Assembly (NCBI RefSeq): GCF_034541975.1
Contig: NZ_JAVYJM010000001.1
Direction: 5' to 3' (one strand)
Source of the DNA: Dermacoccus abyssi
GTDB taxonomy: Bacteria; Actinomycetota; Actinomycetes; Actinomycetales; Dermatophilaceae
Length of the DNA stretch: 64,000 bases
Every line of letters starts with the position of its first letter. The first letter of the stretch is position 1. The position numbers and the translations under genes are program-made. The notes beneath the pieces are model-generated. The model was not told the DNA's origin and ran no database searches. It was given only the letters and a program-made list of their open reading frames with translations. Positions 43,814-53,219 of this stretch are shown here, piece after piece.

Positions 43814-45547
43814 GTGAGCCAAACGACCACCTGGAACAGCCAGTCCGCACCCGCCCACGACCAGACGCCAGAGGCCGAGTGGTGGCGCTCGTCGACGATC
43901 TATCAGGTCTACCCGCGCTCGTGGGTCGACTCGAACGGTGACGGCGTCGGCGACCTGCCGGGCATCACCTCGAAGCTGCCCTACCTGCGCGACCTCGGTG
44001 TCGACGCCCTGTGGATCTCCCCCTTCTACCGCTCGCCGATGGCGGACGCCGGCTACGACGTCGCCGACTACCGCGACATCGACCCGCTCTTCGGATCGCT
44101 CAGCGACGCCGACGACCTCATCGCACGCGCCCACGAACTCGACCTGCGCGTCATCGTCGACCTCGTGCCCAACCACTCCTCCGACGAGCACGAGTGGTTC
44201 AAGGCCGCCCTCGCGGCCGGCCCCGGTTCGCCGGAGCGTGAGCGCTACATGTTCCGCGACGGCAAGGGCGAGAACGGCGAGGAGGCGCCGAACGACTGGA
44301 AGGCCATCTTCGGCGGCAACGCCTGGACGCGCGTCACGGACGCAGACGGCAACCCGGACCAGTGGTACCTGCACCTGTTCGACCCCAAGCAGCCCGACTT
44401 CAACTGGAACAACGAGGCCGTGCGAGCCGAGTTCCTCTCCATCCTGAGGTTCTGGCTGGATCGCGGTGTCGACGGCTTCCGCGTCGACGTGGCCCACAGC
44501 CTCGTCAAGGCCGAGGGTCTGCCCGATCACTCGGCGCACGCCAAGATGGCCGGCCTCTCCGACGCCAGCCACGACAACGGCGGCCCGATGTGGGATCAGG
44601 ACGGCGTCCACGAGATCTACCGCGCGTGGCGTGAGGTCCTCGACTCCTACAACCCCGTCGACGCCGACGGCTACGACTCGGCCGGCGACCGGGCGATGTG
44701 CGCGGAGGCCTGGGTCAACCCGCCGGAGCGTCTCGCGCGCTACGTACGCCCGGACGAGTTCCACCAGGCCTTCAACTTCGCGTTCCTCGAGACCCCGTGG
44801 CGCGCCGCCGACATGCGCGAGAGCATCGCGTCCTCGTACGCCTCGAACGACGCCGTCGGGGCACCGACGACGTGGGTGCTGAGCAACCACGACGTCGTGC
44901 GTCACGCGACCCGGCTCGCCCTGCCGATCGGCGAACCGCGCCCGAACGGCATCCGCGCCGAGGACCCGCAGCCGGACGCCGCGCTCGGCCTGCGTCGCGC
45001 CAAGGCGGCAACGGCTCTGGAGCTGGCGCTGCCCGGCGGCGCCTACCTCTACCAGGGTGAGGAGCTCGGCCTGCCCGAGCACACGACGATGGCCGACGAA
45101 GCCCGTCAGGACCCGACGTGGGAGCGTTCGGAACACACCGAGGCCGGGCGCGACGGCTGCCGCGTGCCGATGCCGTGGGCCAAGGACGCGCCGTCGTTCG
45201 GCTTCGGTTCCGGTGACGCCCCGTGGCTTCCGCAGCCCGACGTCTACGGCGAGTTGGCCGTGGACCAGCAGGACGGCGTCGCGGGCTCGACCCTCGAGTT
45301 CTACCGCCGCATGTTGCGCGAGCGCCGCGCCCGCCGTCTCGGCGAAGGCGCACTGACGTGGGTCGACGGCCCGAAGGACACCGTCGCTCTCGTCAACTCG
45401 CGTGAGGGTCACGAGGATCTGTGGTGCGTGACGAACTTCGGTGCGGACACGACGCTGCCCGATGGTGCTGTCGTGGTCGTGCGCAGCGACGAGCGTGACG
45501 ACCTCACGCTGCCGACCGACGTCACGGTGTGGTTCACCCGCGCCTGA
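43814..45547 (+). CDS. GH13 alpha-glucosidase (oligo-1,6-glucosidase type)
   Basis: The 577-residue (beta/alpha)8 enzyme shows the four GH13 motifs: region I DLVPNHSS, region II GFRVDVAHS (nucleophile Asp), region III AMCAEAWV (acid/base Glu) and region IV VLSNHDVVRHA. The N-terminal WWRSSTIYQVYPRSWVDSNGDGVGDL is characteristic of the oligo-1,6-glucosidase/alpha-glucosidase subfamily. It hydrolyses short alpha-glucans or sucrose- and isomaltose-like sugars in the cytosol. It uses a GTG start at 43814 and has a LacI-type palindrome upstream and a terminator downstream. Confidence 0.93.
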   Translation: MSQTTTWNSQSAPAHDQTPEAEWWRSSTIYQVYPRSWVDSNGDGVGDLPGITSKLPYLRDLGVDALWISPFYRSPMADAGYDVADYRDIDPLFGSLSDADDLIARAHELDLRVIVDLVPNHSSDEHEWFKAALAAGPGSPERERYMFRDGKGENGEEAPNDWKAIFGGNAWTRVTDADGNPDQWYLHLFDPKQPDFNWNNEAVRAEFLSILRFWLDRGVDGFRVDVAHSLVKAEGLPDHSAHAKMAGLSDASHDNGGPMWDQDGVHEIYRAWREVLDSYNPVDADGYDSAGDRAMCAEAWVNPPERLARYVRPDEFHQAFNFAFLETPWRAADMRESIASSYASNDAVGAPTTWVLSNHDVVRHATRLALPIGEPRPNGIRAEDPQPDAALGLRRAKAATALELALPGGAYLYQGEELGLPEHTTMADEARQDPTWERSEHTEAGRDGCRVPMPWAKDAPSFGFGSGDAPWLPQPDVYGELAVDQQDGVAGSTLEFYRRMLRERRARRLGEGALTWVDGPKDTVALVNSREGHEDLWCVTNFGADTTLPDGAVVVVRSDERDDLTLPTDVTVWFTRA

Positions 45548-45566
45548 CCGACCCATCCCTCACGAA

Positions 45567-45604
45567 CGTTGCCCCGGCCGAGACCGTTCTCCACCGGGGC
45601 AACG
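45567..45604. terminator. Terminator between GH13 and Gfo/Idh genes
   Basis: CGTTGCCCCGG pairs with CCGGGGCAACG around a 16-base loop, between convergent genes. Confidence 0.75.
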
Positions 45605-45647
45605 CTCACTCAGTTCCGTCCAGAGGCGAAGCGACGAGTCCGTGAGG

Positions 45648-46694
45648 TCACTCGCCGGGGTAGACGACGCCCAGCTGACGACGCACCTCGTCCATGAGGT
45701 CCATGACACGCAGCGTTTCGGCGTGGGTCATGAGCGGCGACTCGCGATCCCCCGCCGCGATGAGGCGCGCCGCCTCGGCGGCCTCGTAGTGGAGGGCGTG
45801 GATCGTGTCGGCGGAGCGGTACTCGTCGAGCAGCTGCCCATCGTTCGCGAGAAGCCGCACTCGCGTCGGGAAGTAGAACCAGCCGTCGATCTCGAGGCGT
45901 CCCTTCGTGCCGGCGACGACGGCCGTGTTCGGTGTCTGGGTGGCCATCGTCGTCGCAGCCTGGGCGACGACGCCGTCGGCAGCCGTGAGCACGATGACCT
46001 CGGACTCGTCGACGCCTTCATCGGTGAGCGTTCCCCGGGCGCTCACCGTGGTGAACTCGGGTACGAGCATCGCGGCGAACGACAGGGGGTAGATCCCGAG
46101 GTCGAGCAGCGCCCCTCCGGCGAGAGCAGGATCGCTCAGCCGCTGCGGGCCGTCGGGGTGGAGAGCCTGGCCATGGTCGGCGGCGATCCACTTGAGGTCG
46201 CCGATGAGTCCGGTGTCCACCGCACGACGAACGACGTCGTAGTGGGGCAGGAAGCGTGACCACATGGCCTCCATGCAGAAGACGCCCGCGTCGCGGGCCG
46301 CGTCGAGAACCTCCCGCGCCTCCCTGACGTTGCGCGTGAAGGCCTTCTCGACGAGCACGTGCTTGCCTGCGCGGATCGCGGCCAGCGCGTGCTCCCGATG
46401 CTCGCTGTGCGGGGACGCCACATAGACGACGTCGACCGCGGGGTCAGCAACCAACGCGTCGTACGAGCCGTACGCCGTTGCTGTTGGCGCGAATTCGTCG
46501 ACGAAACTCTGGGCGCGCTCCAGGCTGCGCGACCCGACGGCGACGATGCGCTGCTGCGTCTCCGCGCCGATCGCGGACGCGAACGTTCGCGCGATACCCC
46601 CGGGGGCGACGACACCCCAGGCCAGCGCGGGAGCCTCGCGGGGATCGGGCGTCGTCGGTGCGGGCAGGCGTCGGACATCGGAGAAACGCGTCAT
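45648..46694 (-). CDS. Gfo/Idh/MocA family oxidoreductase
   Basis: The 348-residue NAD(P)-dependent dehydrogenase has an N-terminal Rossmann fold (WGVVAPGGIARTFASAI), YVASPHSEHREHALAAI, HVLVEKAFTRN (the EKP motif is EKA here), and MEAMWSRFLPH. These match the trans-1,2-dihydrobenzene-1,2-diol/D-xylose dehydrogenase-like branch. The substrate is unknown. It is monocistronic and convergent with the GH13 gene. Confidence 0.9.
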   Translation of the reverse strand: MTRFSDVRRLPAPTTPDPREAPALAWGVVAPGGIARTFASAIGAETQQRIVAVGSRSLERAQSFVDEFAPTATAYGSYDALVADPAVDVVYVASPHSEHREHALAAIRAGKHVLVEKAFTRNVREAREVLDAARDAGVFCMEAMWSRFLPHYDVVRRAVDTGLIGDLKWIAADHGQALHPDGPQRLSDPALAGGALLDLGIYPLSFAAMLVPEFTTVSARGTLTDEGVDESEVIVLTAADGVVAQAATTMATQTPNTAVVAGTKGRLEIDGWFYFPTRVRLLANDGQLLDEYRSADTIHALHYEAAEAARLIAAGDRESPLMTHAETLRVMDLMDEVRRQLGVVYPGE

Positions 46695-46715
46695 ACGAGC
46701 GAGCCTATCGACGCC

Positions 46716-47369
46716 TCACCGTACGAGCACGTGGCCCACGGACGTGGAGACGCGATGCCACCGGGCCGTGCCGTAGACGTGGGCCTCCGAACCAATGGCG
46801 AAGCCGAGCGCGTAGATGCCGAGCGCGGCGCCGGCCGGCAGCCCGTCGGCACCGCCGAGATCACCGGCGATCGGGTGGTTCCAGACCTTCTCGCGCAGCT
46901 GCTCGACGGCGGCCGCTCCCGCCCCCTGCGGCGTGCCCTCGGCCACCTCGGCGATACCGTCCCGGGCGACCTGGACGAGATCCGCGAGCGGCAACCGAGC
47001 GAGTGGCGCCCACCCGGCGCGCGGCGGCGTCACCGCGGCCCACGTCGTGCGCACGGTGGTCGGAGGGACGTCGAGGACGCGGGGATCCGCGTTGTGCCGA
47101 CGCGCCAGCCGGTCACTGATCGCGCGAAGCGGCACCACGGTGTCGAGGGGGCGGGCGACCGGCTGCGCCAACCGCAGCACGCGCAGCCCGACGACGGTTC
47201 CTTCGCCCATGAGCCCGCGTCCCTTGCGCACACCCACCCAGGTGGCGAGGGTCGTGCCGTCTGCCTGGAGGCGGATGGCGCCATCGTCCTCGAGAGTGCG
47301 GGCGCGTGAGACGAAAGTGGCGAGGTCACCCGCCGTCTCACCATCGGCCAGGTGCAGCACCTCCGTCAT
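46716..47369 (-). CDS. Conserved actinobacterial protein of unknown function (Rv2474c-like position)
   Basis: The 217-residue protein has no membrane segment or signal peptide. It contains TTLATWVGVRKGRGLMGEGT-VVGLRVL, TVVPLRAISDRLARRHNADP and a C-terminal AALGIYALGFAIGSEAHVYG-TARWHRV. I do not know its fold. Size (217 aa) and place next to a 4HBT thioesterase, the aglA/glbO genes and ettA match the conserved hypothetical gene Rv2474c of M. tuberculosis from memory. Its start overlaps the thioesterase stop (ATGA), so the two are co-translated. Confidence 0.75.
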   Translation of the reverse strand: MTEVLHLADGETAGDLATFVSRARTLEDDGAIRLQADGTTLATWVGVRKGRGLMGEGTVVGLRVLRLAQPVARPLDTVVPLRAISDRLARRHNADPRVLDVPPTTVRTTWAAVTPPRAGWAPLARLPLADLVQVARDGIAEVAEGTPQGAGAAAVEQLREKVWNHPIAGDLGGADGLPAGAALGIYALGFAIGSEAHVYGTARWHRVSTSVGHVLVR

Positions 47370-47836
47370 GATGACGAGCGCTTCGCGCTGCTGTGGCGGA
47401 ACGTCACCGCCGGGCCAAGGAAGTTGGACAGGCTCTCACGGTCGATCGGATCGAGCCGACGCGGGCGCTCGGCCTCGAAGTCGTAGCCGACGAGGGTCGT
47501 CTCCGCGAGGGCGTACGTCGTCGAGCCGGCACCTGCGTCGCGCACCTCGTAGCCGATGTCGTACGACGCGCCGGTCAGCCGGGTCACCCACATGGCGACC
47601 TCGATCGGTTCGATGCGGAACACGAGAGGCGCGCGGTACTCGATCTCGTGGCGCGCCACGATGATTCCCTCACCGACGACCGATCGAGCACGCCCGAACC
47701 ATTCGGCGAAGGCGAGGATGCGGGCGTCCTCGAGGAGCCGCAGGAACTGCACGTTGTTGACGTGCCCGTAGGCATCCATGTCGGACCAGCGCAAGGGCAC
47801 GGGGACGACGGAGCAGCGTTCGGGAGCGAAACTCAT
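47366..47836 (-). CDS. Hotdog-fold acyl-CoA thioesterase (4HBT type)
   Basis: The 156-residue protein has the 4HBT signature RWSDMDAYGHVNNVQFLRLLEDAR with the catalytic Asp in DMDAYGHVNN. It contains EIEYRAPLVF and the following beta strands of a single hotdog domain. It hydrolyses an acyl-CoA thioester, substrate unknown. I start at ATG 47836; the frame is open another 65 codons upstream that overlap the divergent tesB promoter. It is translationally coupled to the next gene. Confidence 0.9.
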   Translation of the reverse strand: MSFAPERCSVVPVPLRWSDMDAYGHVNNVQFLRLLEDARILAFAEWFGRARSVVGEGIIVARHEIEYRAPLVFRIEPIEVAMWVTRLTGASYDIGYEVRDAGAGSTTYALAETTLVGYDFEAERPRRLDPIDRESLSNFLGPAVTFRHSSAKRSSS

Positions 47837-47927
47837 ACCTGCATTGTGGCGCGTCGGGTGACGAACCGTGCAGCCGCCGTCCACCAAACGTTCACTAACG
47901 CTCGTTTCCGGTGGGTAACCTCTGCGG

Positions 47928-48902
47928 GTGAGCGAAAACAAGGATGAAACGCAGGAATCGGTCGACCCCATGGCTTCGCTGCTGCACGTACTCGACCTGC
48001 AGCCGGTCGGAAATGCAACCGTGAGCGCCACGTTCAGCGCCCAGACGAGCCTCGCCGACCTCGGTCAGAGCCGCGCCGACGTCTTCGTCGGTGAGTCCCA
48101 GCCGCAGCCACACGGCCGGATCTTCGGGGGGCAGGTTCTCGCCCAGTGCGTCATCGCAGCAGGACGCACGGTGACACCCGGAGATGGGAAGCCGCCCCGC
48201 TTCATCCACTCCCTCCACGGCTACTTCCTGCGCCCCGGCGACTCGATGCAGCCCGTACACTTCGCCGTGGAGCGGCTGCGCGACGGCGGTTCGTTCTCCG
48301 CGCGCCGCGTCCACGCCATCCAGAACGGCGCGCCGATCATGAGCGTCATCATGAGCTTCCAGGAGGAGGCCCAGGGCATCGACCACCAGGTGCCCATGCC
48401 CGAGGTCACCGACCCGCTCGACCTCCCGACGACAGCGGACGTCGTCGGCGACATCGACCACCCGATCGCGCAGCACTGGGCGCACGGGCGGGCGGTCGAC
48501 GTCCGTCACGTCGAGGGCGCGCTCTACCTGCAGCCCGCATCCGAACGCACGCCGCAGCAGCACCTGTGGATGCGCACGTTGAGCGCCATCCCGGACGACC
48601 CGCTGCTCGGAGCCGCCGTGCTCGCGTATGCCTCCGACTACACGATGCTCGAGTCGGCGATGCGAGCGAACGGCGTCGCCTGGGTGACGCCGGGCTTCCG
48701 GGCCGCGAGCCTCGACCACGCGATGTGGTTCCACCGCCCGGTGCGCCTCGACGACTGGATCCTCTACGCGCAGGATTCGCCGTCGGCCCAGGGCGGACGC
48801 GGGCTCGGCACGGGGCGGATGTTCACCCGTGACGGCACGCTCATCGCGACGGTCGCGCAGGAGGGCATGATGCGCATCAAGGATCTGTCGGTCCTGAACT
48901 GA
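47928..48902 (+). CDS. tesB: Acyl-CoA thioesterase II
   Basis: The 324-residue double-hotdog thioesterase has RIFGGQVLAQCVIAAGRTV and HSLHGYFLRPGD in the first domain. The second domain has ASDYTMLESAM (catalytic Asp) and SLDHAMWFHRPVRLDDWILY with TesB-typical residues, ending with an AQEGMMR strand. It cleaves medium- and long-chain acyl-CoA. The start is GTG 47928, close to the divergent 4HBT gene. Confidence 0.95.
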   Translation: MSENKDETQESVDPMASLLHVLDLQPVGNATVSATFSAQTSLADLGQSRADVFVGESQPQPHGRIFGGQVLAQCVIAAGRTVTPGDGKPPRFIHSLHGYFLRPGDSMQPVHFAVERLRDGGSFSARRVHAIQNGAPIMSVIMSFQEEAQGIDHQVPMPEVTDPLDLPTTADVVGDIDHPIAQHWAHGRAVDVRHVEGALYLQPASERTPQQHLWMRTLSAIPDDPLLGAAVLAYASDYTMLESAMRANGVAWVTPGFRAASLDHAMWFHRPVRLDDWILYAQDSPSAQGGRGLGTGRMFTRDGTLIATVAQEGMMRIKDLSVLN

Positions 48903-48978
48903 CCTTCTGGACGCGCTCGTCGCACCCACACGGTGGACCGCGCGTGACTTTCGCCGAGGAACGGTGTGAGGTGGAGCC

Positions 48979-49578
48979 ATGACGGACATCGATCGCGACA
49001 TCACGCTCTCCGGCTCTCTCGTACGCCTAGAGCCCCTCTCCCACGACCACCACGACGGGCTCGTCGAGGCCACGAACGACGGGCAGATGTGGACGCGCTG
49101 GTACACCTCGGTGCCGCGCCCGGAGGGCATCGCCCAGATGATCGACGAGCGTCTGCGCCTCAAGGACGAGGGTTCGATGGTGCCGTTCGTCGCGGTGCGT
49201 CAGTCGGACGGCACCGTGCTCGGCAGTACGGCGTTTTACGACATCCGGCCCGAGGTACCGCGCGTGTCGATCGGTTACACGTGGAATCGAGCGTCGACGC
49301 ACGGCACGGGCACGAACGTGGAGAGCAAGCTTCTGCTCATGACCTACGCGTTCGAGACGGCTCAGTGCGCCGGCGTCCGGTACGAGACGAGTTGGTCGAA
49401 CCAGCAGTCGCGCGCCGCGATCGAACGCCTGGGGGCGCACCTCGACGGCGTGCTGCGGGCGGATCGACTCGCGAGCAACGGCGCGCTGCGCGAAACCGTC
49501 GTCTACTCGATCCTGGCGCACGAATGGCCGAGCGCGAAGGCGAACCTCGAGCTGCGTCTCGCGCGCCACTGCGATTGA
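48979..49578 (+). CDS. GNAT family N-acetyltransferase (RimJ/RimL-like)
   Basis: The 199-residue protein reads LSGSLVRLEPLSHDHHDGLV at the N-terminus, then LGSTAFYDIRPEVPRVSIGY and the acetyl-CoA loop region WNRASTHGTGTNVESKLLLM. A C-terminal SNQQSRAAIERLGAHLDGVL follows. This is the layout of RimJ/RimL-type GNATs, which acetylate protein N-termini or small amines. The substrate is unknown. The ATG at 48979 follows GAGGTGGAG. Confidence 0.88.
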   Translation: MTDIDRDITLSGSLVRLEPLSHDHHDGLVEATNDGQMWTRWYTSVPRPEGIAQMIDERLRLKDEGSMVPFVAVRQSDGTVLGSTAFYDIRPEVPRVSIGYTWNRASTHGTGTNVESKLLLMTYAFETAQCAGVRYETSWSNQQSRAAIERLGAHLDGVLRADRLASNGALRETVVYSILAHEWPSAKANLELRLARHCD

Positions 49579-49579
49579 G

Positions 49580-50302
49580 TCAGCCCGCCGCGCTCCAGTA
49601 CGCCTGGGCGTGGATCCGTTCCTTACCGACACCGTGATCCTTGCGCAGGGTTCGCACGACGGCTCGCGTGGCCGAGGCCTCAGTCGTGACCCAGAAGCGC
49701 GTCGTGGCTTCGCCCGCGAAGTCGTGCGTGCGAGTGAGCAGCGCCTCGTCGCCCATGGCGAACCACTCGACGTCTGTAGCGGCCGCTAGGCCGAGTGGAA
49801 TGTCGCGGTCGTCGTCGTACTCGCTGTGCAGGAGCACCGTTGCCGGAGCCTCGGACCAGTGATCCAGCAATGACCGAATGGCAGGTACGCACGCCGTACC
49901 GCCGATGAGGACCGTTCGCTCCCAGGATGTTCCGGGCACCGGCTTCTCGGACGGCCAGGGGCACTTGGAGCCGAGCAAGGACGCGCGAATGCGGGTGCCG
50001 GCGGTGACGTTCTGCGACCAACGAGCGGCCACGCCGTCGTGGAGCGCGAATTCGAGGGTGGCGCGGCCGCTCGCCTCGTCGGCGTCGACGAGGGTGAAGG
50101 CACGCTGGTGGTCCTTGCCGTCGTCGTCGAACCACAGGCGAAGCCACATCGACGGGTGCACCCCGTGGCTGCGCAGGAAGTCGCCGCAGTCGACGTGCAC
50201 GCGGTGGTAGTGAGGCGTGAGGGGTTCGCTTCCGAGCACGACCAGCTCGGTGTTCTTGGCGCCGAAGGCGTTGACGACGAGGCGCTCGAACGAGGGTGAC
50301 AT
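49580..50302 (-). CDS. Siderophore-interacting protein (FAD-linked ferric reductase)
   Basis: The 240-residue protein begins PSFERLVVNAFGAKNTELVV and contains the flavin-domain segment DHQRAFTLVDADEASGRATL (the usual RxYTxR motif appears as RAFTLV). GSKCPWPSEK, GGTACVPAIRSLL and the C-terminal RFWVTTEASATRAVVRTLRK follow. SIP proteins reduce Fe(III)-siderophores in the cytosol. ATG 50302 has AAGGGAA upstream, and an iron-box-like palindrome lies about 30-55 bp further upstream. The stop abuts the convergent GNAT stop. Confidence 0.9.
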   Translation of the reverse strand: MSPSFERLVVNAFGAKNTELVVLGSEPLTPHYHRVHVDCGDFLRSHGVHPSMWLRLWFDDDGKDHQRAFTLVDADEASGRATLEFALHDGVAARWSQNVTAGTRIRASLLGSKCPWPSEKPVPGTSWERTVLIGGTACVPAIRSLLDHWSEAPATVLLHSEYDDDRDIPLGLAAATDVEWFAMGDEALLTRTHDFAGEATTRFWVTTEASATRAVVRTLRKDHGVGKERIHAQAYWSAAG

Positions 50303-50330
50303 GGTTCCCTTTCGCACCGGGTAGGACGCA

Positions 50331-50358
50331 GTCACCCTAACTTAGGTAACCCTCACAC
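50331..50358. promoter_or_regulatory. IdeR/DtxR-like iron box upstream of the SIP gene
   Basis: GTCACCCTAACTTAGGTAAC is a near-palindrome, and the overlapping TTAGGTAACCCTCACACA keeps most positions of the TTAGGTTAG-CCTAACCTAA consensus. Placed over the promoter of the siderophore-interacting gene, it predicts repression by iron. Confidence 0.55.
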
Positions 50359-50489
50359 AGCCGTCTGCAGGGTCACTGACCCAATTTCGGCGGCTCCCCC
50401 TCGCCTGAACCTGTGAGGCCACGAGCCCAACACCCTCGGAGCCGCCCCGACAACACAAGCGGAACCACGCTGGAAGCGGACTCGGAGCG

Positions 50490-50545
50490 CACGAAAGCCC
50501 ACGGTGTGACCCGAGCTTGCGAGGGTCACACCGTGGGCTTTCGTG
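50490..50545. terminator. Perfect 23-bp stem hairpin, probable terminator
   Basis: CACGAAAGCCCACGGTGTGA-CCC (50490-50512) is followed by GAGCTTGCGA and its exact complement (50523-50545). It lies in the 376-bp gap between ettA and the SIP gene, both on the minus strand, about 135 bp after the ettA stop. Confidence 0.75.
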
Positions 50546-50562
50546 AAGCGACGCCCGACGCG

Positions 50563-50666
50563 CTGTCGCACCGAGCGAACTGAGCGAGCTTGCGAGGTCA
50601 GTTCGCCGGAAGACGGCGCAAGGGAGAGGCTGCCTGTCGCACCGAGGAACTCAACCCGGAAGACGG
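50563..50666. repeat. Two imperfect direct repeats downstream of ettA
   Basis: Both units start CTGTCGCACCGAG and end CCGGAAGACGG (50563-50616 and 50634-50666). The first contains an extra hairpin, GCGAACTGA with TCAGTTCGC, enclosing GCGAGCTTGCGAGG, which echoes the loop of the neighbouring 23-bp hairpin. No coding potential is seen. Confidence 0.7.
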
Positions 50667-50678
50667 ACCAATGATCGG

Positions 50679-52361
<1,683 letters not shown>

Positions 52362-52483
52362 GGCTCAGAGGCTATCGGTTTCGCGCGGCACGGCGCGACT
52401 CGTCACTGCGCACCCGCCCTGTTCCGACGCCGGAGACCGGGCTCACGGGTCCGGGCTCCTGACACGCACGCCAACGCGTTCGC

Positions 52484-53056
52484 TCACGAGGCGAGCCGCT
52501 CTCCCTGTTCTGCCGCGGCGTCGCCGGTGTCCGCCTGGCCGTTCATGTCGGCCGCACCGACCTCCTTGCCCTCGGTCACCGCGTCCTGCCGCGCATCGCT
52601 GTCGCCCTCATCCGGCGCGAGGTCACCCTCCGGCTCACGCATGGCGAGGGTGACGGCGTCGTCGGCCAGACGGTCATTGCTCGGGATGACCGGCCGGACG
52701 CTCTTGGTGAACGTGCTCTGACCGAACTTCAACGACGGCCCGATGTCGTGGGCGTCGATCTGTGCGCTCGTGCGCAGTTCGCCGTCACGCGCTTCGTACT
52801 GCGTGAGCCGCAAGCGCCCGGTGACCATGACGTGCTGGCCCTTGGTGAGCGAGTGGTAGGCGTTGCCCGCGAGCGCCCGAAAGGCCGTGACGCTGAAGAA
52901 CTGCGCTTCGCCGTCGCTCCACGAACCGTCCTCGGCGTTCCAGCGGCGCGGGTTGACCGCGATGCGGAAACTGACGAAGGGATCACCGGCCCGCGTTTCC
53001 CGCAGGACGGGGTCGCTCACCACGGTGCCGCTGACATCGACCTTCACTTCGTTCAT
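52484..53056 (-). CDS. ssb: Single-stranded DNA-binding protein
   Basis: The 190-residue protein has an OB-fold (residues 1-110): KVDVSGTVVSDPVLRETRAG, FVSFRIAVNPRRW, FFSVTAFRALAGNAYHSLTK and GQHVMVTGRLRL. The C-terminal half is acidic and variable and ends EQGERLAS. The usual SSB tip (DDDIPF) is absent, so it is probably the second, ettA-linked SSB, not the replicative one. ATG 53056 has AGGAGGAGAG upstream. Confidence 0.92.
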   Translation of the reverse strand: MNEVKVDVSGTVVSDPVLRETRAGDPFVSFRIAVNPRRWNAEDGSWSDGEAQFFSVTAFRALAGNAYHSLTKGQHVMVTGRLRLTQYEARDGELRTSAQIDAHDIGPSLKFGQSTFTKSVRPVIPSNDRLADDAVTLAMREPEGDLAPDEGDSDARQDAVTEGKEVGAADMNGQADTGDAAAEQGERLAS

Positions 53057-53168
53057 GACTCTCTCCTCCTCGTGTGCACCGAACCGGGTTCGGCGACGGG
53101 CACTCACCCACGCCGACGACGCTAGGAACGTCGCCCGTCACCTGACCAGGGCAGAGCCTTCGAGGGTG

Positions 53169-53209
53169 TGGAAAGGCCTCCCCGGAACGTGTCCGGGGAG
53201 GCCTTTCCA
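53169..53209 (-). terminator. Terminator after the GTPase pair
   Basis: TGGAAAGGCCTCCCCGGA pairs with TCCGGGGAGGCCTTTCCA across a five-base loop, 11 bp after the 557-residue GTPase stop. Confidence 0.9.
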
Positions 53210-53219
53210 CAGGTGAGAG

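Noticed and set aside
43676..45556. 626-codon frame antisense to the GH13 glucosidase
   Set aside because: All four GH13 motifs on the plus strand are intact; the antisense chain has no domain and contains the plus-strand promoter region.
50303..50678. Possible short gene between ettA and the SIP gene
   Set aside because: The stretch is dominated by hairpins and repeats; frames in it have no ribosome-binding site or family resemblance.
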